A stretch of 64,000 nucleotides of DNA from Crocodylus rhombifer. Its lineage: Eukaryota > Chordata > Crocodylia > Crocodylidae. How positions within the stretch are numbered: the stretch's first letter is position 1; the number at the start of each line of letters is the position of its first letter. This document shows, in pieces, positions 58,501-64,000 of the stretch. A program made the translations under genes and the position numbers. The stretch spans positions 310,001-374,000 of the forward strand of contig JAVSML010024359.1 of the NCBI GenBank assembly GCA_038503035.1. The letters run 5' to 3'. The notes beneath the pieces are model-generated. The model did no database searches. It was not told the DNA's origin and was given only the letters and a program-made list of their open reading frames with translations.

Positions 58501-61500
58501 AGCTAGGGGCTGAAATCCAGGCATGCGCTTGTTCTCTGCCTGTTTATTCACTGTCTGTGGCCTCTTAAGTCTAAAAAGGAACAGAATTAGAATTCAAAGA
58601 AATACATTACTATGTTATTGTACTAGCTCTTAACTGCTAGCATTCTGAGAATGCTAAATGCCAACATTAACCCTGTTTGGTGTACTGAGTAATGTTTTCA
58701 AAAAACATTATTGAATTCAGGATTCTAAGTCACATGGTTGCTTTTGAATATGTTACCTTTTAATGTGCTATAGTTCTGCCATGAAAAATTTGGATTGGAG
58801 TTGTTAAAATCATATTTTCTTTCAACACAAGTACTAAAATATAATAAAATCATCAATTAAGGTAGGACTATCTGATTCATCCATCTTACTATTCAAACGC
58901 TCAGAATTTTGTTCTAAAACAAGTTTCCCTTTGATTTTAATGAATAATAAAATGCAGAGAACTCCTACAGTTCCTCATGTTTACCATCAAATGGGCAATC
59001 TGAACATCACCGTTTTGATACAAAGTTTCCGAACAGTATCTAACAAAACACCATACACATATTCAACATGTCACTACATAAATTATTCAATAAAGGAGTT
59101 TTGTGGGTGATACTTTTTATTGGACAAACTGCATGGTTGAGATAAAGTGAGACAAACTTTTGAATACAAGGCATTTTAATCAGATCTGATGGTGAATGAC
59201 CTGATGAAGAATGCCTTGTATTTGAAATTTTGTCTCACTTTATTCCAACCCTACTGTTCATCCAATAAAAAGATATCACCCACAAGAATCCTTCTCTCTT
59301 ATACAATTCCTGGACCATCATAGCTACAAAATCAGTCCAACACTAACTACCACTGCATAAACTAAGAATTCGGTGATTAAAAAGCAATATGTAATGATGA
59401 TTAAATATGCATTATACCCATACATCCCCGAGTGAAGGCCTCATGATAACAAGATAGCTGTTTATTTTTTTAAACTTCATCAATTTGTTTTCTGCACCAG
59501 AGTGAAAAAGAAATCTGTTTAATATAATCTGCAATAATTAGTCTTCTAAATTTATTTCTCTGTTGCTTGTGTAAATACTTTCCAAAATACTTAAGTGTGG
59601 ACAGGTTGAGAGGCCTGCCCTGGAAAACCTTAACTTAAAATGCACGACTATTTTAAACCTAAATATTTATAAGCATATTTTTATCCATAAATAAAGCTCT
59701 TCCAGTGAAAGTGAAGTTGAAAACCCTGAAGCACAGCCGTTGTCTACTGTCCGTCCTGAGGAGATCCCTCCTGTACCAGAAAACAGATTTCTGATGAGAA
59801 AAAGTCCTCCTAAAGTAGATGAAAAAGAAAAAGAGAGGAAGAGCAGGGAAAAAGAAAGAGAGAGGTAATTTTTTTAAGTCAAACTGCTTATTTATAGTCA
59901 TATGATCATGTAAATGCTTTTAGATGCTTGGGAACTTCTGGTTTCTTCCCATATCTCAGTGTGCTGCACTGCCAACTTAACTATTGCCATGGTATCTAAT
60001 ATATACTGTCATCTTTAAAATTTGGTAAACTCTTGGGCTTGAGTTGATCCAGATAAAATTAGTATTTTCAGTTCATTGGCAGGCTCAGGGAAAACTATAC
60101 ATTTTGCTTTAAGGTGAAGTCACAATTTTTTGGTAAATTAAAAAAAAAAAGTGTTTGGCATTAATCAAATAGTTTGCTTCAACAAAATCTAAATTTCACT
60201 TTGAGTTATCTGAAATAAGTAAATAAATAATTTTTTAGGAAGTCAAAGTTGTTAAAAAAAACACTTGAACTTTGCTTTGAATTTTCAGTTTATTTTAGAA
60301 TGTCTCTGGATTTTTTTTCAAAATGAGAAATATGTGAAACATTTTGATCTTACAAAATCCACAGCTCTCACTGGAAAACTTGTGAAAAAATTGTTGAACA
60401 CTAATTATGAACAATAGTATTTATTTTTTTATAAATTGTATTGTAAACATCTGAGGAATGTGGATATTACAGCGGTGCATGTTAAGGAAACGGGTAAAAA
60501 ATGGTAAGAAGGAAATTGGGGAACTTTAATCTATTCTACTACATATGGGAAGTTAGCATCAACTAACTGTTGGTGCTAATGATGATTGTTGGGGGTCAGA
60601 TATGAAATATTGTTTAATTTAATTGCTAATGACATTCCTTGACTTGGGCACTGTGTCCGTCTACTCCAGGTTCCCATTCCTGGCCATTGTCAGCATAAGA
60701 AATACCGTTACCTGGTCATATAGAGAATTCTTTTCTGACCCCAGGTGGTTAGTTAATGGTTGGCTAATGTTCTGGAGTATTAGGGTTGTGGTTTGTATAT
60801 TTGATGAGGTAAAGAGCAATTAGATAATTATATAAGACCTCTTTAAAGTTTACTAAACTCTTGGGCTTGAGATTCTGTAATGCAGCAGTTCTCAACCTTT
60901 TTAAACTCAGGGCACCCTTTATCAGACTCAGGTCTTCCCTCCATAACTTTGGTGAACTGAGCAGCATCCTATTCCAAAAGTGAACTTAATACAGTGCTTA
61001 CCTCCTTGTAGAGGGGCCAGGCAGGGAAAACCTTTATCTACTTATCTCCTCATACCTGGAGCCTGAGCCTGCTGTTATCTGCATATCTCCTCACACCTCA
61101 TCTGTCTCCTCACACTTGCTGCAGCATCCTTTAGAGGATTCTGTTGGGGTGCACCGATACTGATTTTTGGGGCCAATACTGATAGTCGATTTTTAAGGAG
61201 GCATATCAGCCGATACCATCCAATTTCCAATACCAGTGTCCAGCTGGTAAGTCTGTTGTGGTGGAAGGGGAGGCAGGAGGGAAGGGGCATAGGGGTGCAG
61301 ATCAAGGCCTCCCGTGGTAAGGGAGGGGGACTGGGGCTAGGACAGGGACTGGGGCAAGTGCTGCCCAGCCAGGGCAGGGCAGGCATGGGACTAAGCTGTG
61401 GCTCATCTCGGGGGGAGGGCAGCTCTCACCACTGCATGTCAGTTGTCTGGGAGCTGCTCACCTGCTTGATTGGTGGCTCCCACCACTGCTCCCACTGCTT

Positions 61501-62946
61501 GTCTGGGAGAGTGTGGAGGAGTGTGTGCCTCTGAATCTGTGTGGGACGGGGCAGGTGGGGCAGGGGCTATGCCAGACTGTGCTTGGAGTGGGTAGCGGTG
61601 GTGCTGGGAGCAGGGGTACGTGGGGGGCTGCAGCCACCCCAAAATTTGCTGTAGCCCCCACATAGCCCCTGCTCTCAGTGCTGCCACTGCCTGCCCCAAG
61701 CGCAGTCTGATGTGGCCCCTGCCCCACCCTGCCCTGGGCATATCCGGGGGCACAGGGCCCCCACCCCGTGCCCTCCCAGTCGAGCAGTGGGAGCCATTGG
61801 ATGGGTTGCCAGATAAGTGGCTCCTGGGTGAATGCTGCGCAATGGTGGGAGTCACCGTTCTGTTCCATGCCCACCCTTGCTGGGCAGCACTTGCCCCAGT
61901 CCCTATCCCATCCCCACTCTCTCTCTCACTGTGGGGGGGGGCCTCGATCTGCTCCCTCACACCCCTTCCCTCCCCCCCTCCTTCCACCACAACAGACTTA
62001 CCAGCCAGACACTGCTCTTCAAGCTGCTGGGTTGTGCTCCTTGCCACTTACAGGCCATTTATCGGCCACATTATTGGCCATATCAGGCTGATTTGTGATG
62101 TAGACAGTTTTCTTTATATCAGTGCCGATCCAATATCGGACTGATGTATCGGTGTACCTCTAGATTCTGTGGCATCCTTGTTGAAAATCACGTCTCTCAT
62201 AGGAAGAAGTTCTGTTAGATCTGGCAGATAAACCTTAAACTAGAGCTGGTCCTTTCCAATGAAGGTTGGAACAGTACTGGTAGATCAGTATGGGAGAGCT
62301 TGTACCAACATGTCTGTTACTGTCTAATACTTAACCGGTGGCTAAATGGACTTGCTTGTTCTTTACAGCTTCTATAATCAGTAATTCAAATGAAAGTTAT
62401 TAGTTATTTCTGCAGGACTCAGAGGAGTGTTCCTATGCTTAAAAATTCAGGGTTCCACTCATGAAGCATTTATCATAATACAGAGAATGAGGAATGACAG
62501 AGGTGGAAAAAAGAGAGGCTTTTATAATATTATGAAACGATAATGGCAATCATATTGAGGTTTCAGAATATTTACATACCAAGTTCCCTCCAAAAATGTG
62601 TGAGGGATTGCTTCTTTCTGTCTGCCTCCAAATAATTTTCTTAAATGCTTTCTGAATAGACATTGACCAGAATAGTAAAACTACTGTATTGTTCATGATG
62701 ACCATTAGTTACTGTCTGGACTGGTAAATGAGAATGACAACTGAATCTCTGTTTTCATGTAGTTTTAGCTTGTTTAATTTGCAAAAAATAATTCAAACAG
62801 TCTTTACTCTTTTATCCTTCTAAAAAGAGTGTAATGGTATCAGTTTTCTCTTCATTTTTAGTAATCCAGCAAACTCCCAGTCAACATACCAGAGAAGGCT
62901 TTTAGTAACCAGATCTGGAAGAAAAATAAAAGGACGAGGGCCTAGG
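34522..62946 (+). CDS. PPIG: Peptidyl-prolyl isomerase G (SR-cyclophilin), 3'-incomplete, 10 coding exons
   Basis: Ten exons join in frame to 335 codons: 34522-34582, 34696-34770, 41519-41626, 42457-42501, 44871-44958, 46535-46564, 46707-46846, 54903-55107, 59697-59864 and 62862-62946, all with GT-AG introns. Residues 8-182 form a complete cyclophilin fold that catalyses cis-trans isomerisation of Xaa-Pro bonds. Active-site positions equivalent to cyclophilin A R55, F60, M61, Q63, F113 and H126 are visible as R67, F72, M73, Q75, F125 and H138; the W121 position is His133, as is typical of PPIG and associated with weak cyclosporin binding. Residues 183-250 are a Ser/Asp/Glu tract followed by a Lys-rich nuclear-localisation-like tract. 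Residues 251-335 match the PPIG-specific region that precedes the RS domain. The family protein is about 750 residues, so the RS-rich end lies beyond base 64,000. Known role: nuclear-speckle protein binding the RNA polymerase II CTD and SR splicing factors. NKTR is the nearest alternative, but the linker matches PPIG. Confidence 0.96.
34696..34770 (+). CDS. PPIG: PPIG coding exon 2
   Basis: The exon lies after a very short 113-base intron (acceptor TTCAG at 34691-34695). The donor is GTTGGT at 34771. It encodes residues 21-45 plus one base of Gly46, including the family motif [16 protein letters not shown]. Confidence 0.95.
35310..36670 (-). pseudogene. CR1 ORF2 reverse-transcriptase remnant, internally deleted
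   Basis: The minus frames 36,670-36,293, 36,224-35,973 and 36,063-35,713 hold RT blocks ([29 protein letters not shown]) up to the deletion; 35,712-35,310 holds the C-terminal domain ([21 protein letters not shown]-like). The FADD motif is missing. Confidence 0.85.
36529..37765 (-). pseudogene. CR1 ORF2 endonuclease remnant
   Basis: Three minus frames (37,765-37,487; 37,480-37,181; 37,197-36,529) carry [36 protein letters not shown] and [12 protein letters not shown] in order. The expected SDH motif reads SDSDR, so the catalytic His is changed. Stops and frameshifts separate the pieces. Confidence 0.85.
37771..38780 (-). pseudogene. CR1 ORF1 remnant with SGNH domain
   Basis: Two overlapping minus frames (38,780-38,391 and 38,394-37,771) together cover ORF1. 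The first carries a coiled-coil-like stretch ([17 protein letters not shown]) aligned with the start of ORF1 in the 8,399 copy. The second carries the esterase domain with GDSIL and DGLHLS, but HVGTKD instead of HVGTND, replacing the oxyanion Asn. A frameshift lies near 38,392. Confidence 0.85.
38800..41518. other. PPIG intron 2, distal part
   Basis: Mostly unrecognised DNA. A hAT-like fragment with CAGGGACTCTCAACCCC begins near 39,577. A CA-rich microsatellite is at 40,620-40,745. Confidence 0.4.
40620..40745 (+). repeat. CACA/CCCACAC-rich microsatellite
   Basis: Alternating CACACA, ACCCACACC and CCACCATACA units. ACACCCACCATACA-type strings recur three times within 125 bases. Confidence 0.8.
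41519..41626 (+). CDS. PPIG: PPIG coding exon 3
   Basis: The acceptor is TTTAG before 41519 and the donor is GTAGGA at 41627. It encodes residues 46-81 plus one base of Gly82. It carries the catalytic segment [14 protein letters not shown] (Arg67, Phe72, Met73, Gln75). Residues 48-57 are the insertion that marks the larger divergent-loop cyclophilins. Confidence 0.96.
41877..42118. mobile_element. Possible hAT MITE fragment
   Basis: The left sequence CACAGATGTCAAACTC and an internal inverted partner GGAATTTGACTGTCT suggest a hAT of the GTCAAAC terminus type. Borders and duplications are unclear. Confidence 0.35.
42457..42501 (+). CDS. PPIG: PPIG coding exon 4
   Basis: A 45-base exon with acceptor GTTAG before 42457 and donor GTAAGG at 42502. 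It encodes residues 82-96 ([14 protein letters not shown]) plus one base of Asp97, a diagnostic cyclophilin loop. Confidence 0.95.
42502..44870. other. PPIG intron between coding exons 4 and 5
   Basis: No exon is seen. An LTR-like fragment at about 43,565-44,000 is listed separately. The rest is unrecognised AT-rich DNA. Confidence 0.4.
43565..44000 (-). mobile_element. Possible LTR fragment, minus strand
   Basis: The minus strand carries AATAAAG at about 43,630-43,637, some 65 bases from a TGTGTCC/GGACACA edge at about 43,568. Composition differs from the flanks. No target duplication or internal region is identified. Confidence 0.3.
44871..44958 (+). CDS. PPIG: PPIG coding exon 5
   Basis: The acceptor is TGTTAG before 44871 and the donor is GTAAGT at 44959. 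It encodes residues 97-125 and two bases of Ile126. It includes the [17 protein letters not shown] segment with Phe125 of the active site. Confidence 0.96.
45889..46252 (+). mobile_element. CR1 3' fragment, sense in PPIG intron
   Basis: GAAGGCTGAGAGGGGATCTG begins a 5'-truncated copy of the ORF2 C-terminus and 3' UTR, ending GACCCTACCAACTATGAAAC. It is the reverse orientation of the copies at 24,826 and 29,950 and lies in the intron before the 30-base exon. Confidence 0.88.
46535..46564 (+). CDS. PPIG: PPIG 30-base micro-exon
   Basis: A 30-base exon with donor GTAAAT at 46565. The acceptor reads AAAAG and its polypyrimidine tract lies more than 10 bases further upstream, so it looks weak, but only this choice restores the reading frame and the [11 protein letters not shown] sequence. 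His133 occupies the cyclophilin A Trp121 position. Confidence 0.9.
46707..46846 (+). CDS. PPIG: PPIG coding exon 7
   Basis: The exon follows a 142-base intron. The acceptor is TTTAG before 46707 and the donor GTGAGG is at 46847. It encodes residues 137-182, starting at the GHHVVFG strand that carries catalytic His138, and closes the cyclophilin domain at CGELIPKSK. Confidence 0.96.
50691..51029. mobile_element. hAT MITE with target duplication
   Basis: Starts CAGGGGTTTCAAAC and ends GAGTTTGACACCCCTA. Flanks CCCTAAAT (50,683-50,690) and CCTCAAAT (51,030-51,037) match at six of eight positions. The interior has a GCAGCAGCAGTAGTAGTAGC microsatellite. Confidence 0.8.
51067..51200. mobile_element. 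hAT-like fragment
   Basis: Begins CACAGGGGTGGGCAACC, a hAT terminus, followed by GGTGCCAGAGCATGGCACGC. The right end is not clear. Confidence 0.45.
51236..51690 (+). mobile_element. CR1 3' fragment, sense in PPIG intron
   Basis: The stretch encodes ORF2 C-terminal motifs in + orientation, open at 51,322-51,648 for 108 codons ([48 protein letters not shown]). It resembles the 3,378-3,965 copy more than the young CR1, so it is an older subfamily. Confidence 0.85.
53690..54270. mobile_element. Probable hAT-derived element with degenerate internal repeats
   Basis: GCTGCYAYGTGNGCAAT-type motifs recur roughly every 40-45 bases (for example near 53,890, 53,945, 53,980). The end GGGCTGCATCAGACTGTAGGCCACCAG resembles hAT sequences with a 'gone to one side' GGCCACCAG end. 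Borders are uncertain. Confidence 0.4.
54271..54902. other. PPIG intron, end before coding exon 8
   Basis: A fragment at 54,375-54,610 (GTAGAACCCTGTAGAATCCC, AAACGACTAACCACCACC, CAGTAGGTTGGCATCAGTATTATCAAAGGC) resembles a very old minus-strand LINE RT stretch. No exon is seen. Confidence 0.35.
54903..55107 (+). CDS. PPIG: PPIG coding exon 8, acidic Ser-rich and Lys-rich linker
   Basis: The acceptor AG is at 54901-54902 and the exon runs to 55107. The donor GTCATT departs from the usual GTRAGT and may be weak. Residues 183-250 contain a run rich in Ser, Asp and Glu, then about 30 residues dominated by Lys and Arg, a likely nuclear-localisation signal. The order matches the linker that follows the cyclophilin domain in PPIG. 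Confidence 0.93.
55108..55811. other. PPIG intron after coding exon 8
   Basis: No exon. A short stretch at 55,205-55,245 (CAATATCTTTTATTAGGCC) resembles one end of the hairpin MITE at 59,094-59,293. Confidence 0.35.
55812..57220. mobile_element. Pogo/Tigger-like element with GC-rich palindrome core (copy E)
   Basis: The ends CAGGCAGTCCTTAACTTACGAC and GTTATAAGTCTGAGGACTGCCTG are inverted relatives, each flanked by TA (55,810-55,811 and 57,221-57,222), as for Tc1/mariner-pogo elements. The core starts CTCCAGCTGGTAAGTC (55,936) and the right arm ends ACGTACCAGCTGG (57,064-57,076). The centre near 56,475-56,515 reads GGGGGCTGCAGCCACCCTAAAATTCACC. No transposase is encoded. Confidence 0.8.
57540..58035 (+). 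repeat. Degenerate tandem repeat, about 105-120 bases per unit
   Basis: Four to five units each carry a TTTAAAT(G/C)-type motif with CCNCCCA..TGC, then a GGTTTCAAAG/AGTTTGGAAG motif, then a GGGAAAGC..TC motif. Examples are near 57,553-57,640, 57,680-57,745, 57,790-57,835 and 57,860-57,940. No coding role is evident. Confidence 0.6.
58147..58462. mobile_element. hAT MITE
   Basis: Left end CTGTGTTTCTCAACCTGTGGG and right end GATTGAGAACCACTG. The interior (AAAGTGGGTTGCAAGAATATATT, CTCCTTTAAAGGAGAAAAA) is the reverse-complement match of 18,838-19,085. Flanking octamers TTCTGTTG and CTCTAGTG match at five of eight positions. Confidence 0.75.
59094..59293. mobile_element. Hairpin MITE
   Basis: The 200-base element folds on itself: TTTTGTGGGTGATACTTTTTATTGGA pairs with TCCAATAAAAAGATATCACCCACA, and AAAGTGAGACAAACTTTTGAATACAAGGCATT pairs with the sequence at 59,210-59,245. 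The loop lies near 59,185-59,205. The family is not recognised. Confidence 0.8.
59697..59864 (+). CDS. PPIG: PPIG coding exon 9
   Basis: The acceptor AAAG is before 59697 and the donor GTAATT is at 59865. It encodes residues 251-306, including the conserved [20 protein letters not shown] segment, followed by a Lys/Glu/Arg-rich helix-like stretch. Confidence 0.94.
59865..60882. other. PPIG intron after coding exon 9, first part
   Basis: AT-rich DNA without a recognised repeat or exon. Confidence 0.4.
60883..62193. mobile_element. hAT-like element hosting another hAT
   Basis: The left end CAGCAGTTCTCAACC (60,883) and the right end TGTTGAAAATCACG (about 62,193) are inverted relatives of the common CAGTGGTTCTCAACC terminus. 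The outer element is cut by the 61,145-62,162 insertion. Its own target duplication is not clear. Confidence 0.55.
61145..62162. mobile_element. 1-kb palindromic hAT-type element (copy F) with perfect 8-bp target duplication
   Basis: The ends TGGGGTGCACCGATAC and GTATCGGTGTACCTCTA are inverted copies, flanked by GATTCTGT on both sides (61,137-61,144 and 62,163-62,170). The whole interior pairs with itself around about 61,650: GTCCAGCTGGTAAGTCTGTTGTGGTGG at 61,239-61,265 against CCACCACAACAGACTTACCAGCCAGAC at 61,984-62,010, and on to the centre GGGGGCTGCAGCC...GCTGTAGCCCCC. It has no coding capacity and must have moved with transposase from another element. Confidence 0.88.
62862..62946 (+). 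CDS. PPIG: PPIG coding exon 10, last exon in window
   Basis: The acceptor TTTAG is before 62862 and the donor GTAAGT is at 62947. It encodes residues 307-335, ending at KIKGRGPR, immediately upstream of the long RS domain in the family. The remaining coding exons lie beyond base 64,000. Confidence 0.94.
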
Positions 62947-64000
62947 GTAAGTATATAAAAATGTTTGTGGCAGAAATGTGTACACTTGTAAAATCCAAGG
63001 ATGTCAAAACAATTGCACAGATTTCTTGGGAAGAAGAAAGGTGGTTATTAACCCCCATTTTACAATGTATTAAGGAAGAAGAGAAATTAAGCCATTGTAG
63101 TTAATGATTTGGTAAGAGTAATGGAGCTGTGATTAGAATCCAGCAGGTCTGACTCCCAAGATTTCTGGTCTGTTCACCAGTGGGCAATGCTAAGAGCACT
63201 AGTGCAGCTAAACCAGTGTGTTTAGCTGAACTGATATGAGATCTATTGTATATTTTGACTTTATTAGCAGAATTCATTTTTACTACTATATCAACTTAAA
63301 CTTTATTGAAATGGTGGGGAAAGCAGTCCACTAGAACCACATGCATTCTGGCTTAAGACAGACAGAAGCTTCAGGCTGGCTACAGCCAACTCAAGTTCAA
63401 ATCAACCAGAGTTACAAGCTTAGTTATTTTCTTTTGAACATCCATGTTGTAAACAAGGTTATTCATTTCAGCAAACTAATGTCATCCACAACAGGCTTAA
63501 AAAACACACTGATAAGCAAAGCCTGTTCAGATATATTGTGCAGTATTCAATGATCTGGAAATGCTGGGGTATAAGCTATAATACAGAATCACTAGTGTAA
63601 CTTTTCCTTCATATCTGAGTTAGAGTTTCCGTAGAGTACTGTCTTCCTCATCCTTATATTTGATTAGATCAAAACTCACCAGGCTTTAAGAGTGAGCTGT
63701 TTGATTATTACATTCATTTAACGTGAATTTCATCACTATTTTATCTCATGATGGAAGCTTTCAGTGTCAGTGGAATTCTTGCCCTTAACTAAATGTTTTG
63801 AAAGATGTTTGTCTGGTGGTGCTTATCAAAGCAAAAAGCAGTTTTGTTGCAGGAAGGCAGTGGGCAGTTTTAATATCTAAAAGATTTTCGGATACAATAC
63901 AGCAGCTGTTTTCCAAATGAAGGTTCATTTGCGATCATTGAGAATTCAGTGGAAGTTTTTTGATGCATCATTTTTGGTATCCCATTTTAGCTATTAGCTA
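62947..64000. other. PPIG intron after coding exon 10, runs off window
   Basis: AT-rich DNA with no recognised exon or repeat. Further PPIG coding exons must lie beyond the window. Confidence 0.45.

Noticed and set aside
1..64000. CRISPR array, operon, tRNA or rRNA genes
   Set aside because: No regularly spaced identical repeats and no cloverleaf or rRNA segment was recognised; the genome is clearly eukaryotic with spliced genes.

Overview
This is a vertebrate nuclear genomic window carrying the 5' two thirds of one protein-coding gene, PPIG (SR-type cyclophilin G), on the + strand, embedded in very repeat-rich DNA. The repeat load is dominated by CR1-type LINEs of several ages and by non-autonomous hAT-type DNA transposons, plus a few LTR-like pieces. 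That mixture, together with an amniote-like PPIG protein and long introns, suggests a non-avian sauropsid, most likely a crocodilian and possibly a turtle. This is inference; no species marker was available.

Bases 1-21,500 hold no recognisable host gene. The most structured part is a nest of insertions in an old CR1/L3-like LINE (about 5,045-15,545). It is interrupted by a large hAT-like element (about 5,752-12,480), which itself contains another hAT with an LTR-like block, a GC-rich palindrome, and a young CR1 (about 8,399-12,275) with an open endonuclease/reverse-transcriptase ORF2. The same old LINE also holds a minus-strand solo LTR with a 6-bp target duplication (13,540-14,255) and a small hAT (14,647-14,943). 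A long foldback element split by another hAT follows at 15,698-16,330.

A CpG island at about 21,590-22,340 is the PPIG promoter and non-coding first exon; a YY1-type element overlaps a tiny upstream ORF there. Ten coding exons between 34,522 and 62,946 join in frame to 335 codons: a complete cyclophilin domain, then a Ser/Asp/Glu-rich and Lys-rich linker and the start of the moca/RS region. The remaining RS-rich 3' exons lie beyond the window. Introns carry CR1 copies on both strands (including a nearly full-length antisense copy at 35,228-38,795), hAT elements, hairpin MITEs and a degenerate tandem repeat.

The most unusual pattern is a GC-rich, self-complementary core of about 0.5-1.4 kb found at least five times (320-1,020; 7,915-8,397 plus 12,276-12,375; 27,314-28,190; 55,812-57,220; 61,145-62,162). 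It sits inside elements whose outer ends belong to different transposon types (a hAT with 8-bp target duplication, a pogo/Tigger-like element with TA duplication, and others). The copies share a consensus splice-donor-like motif near the arm ends. No CRISPR, rRNA or tRNA gene was recognised.
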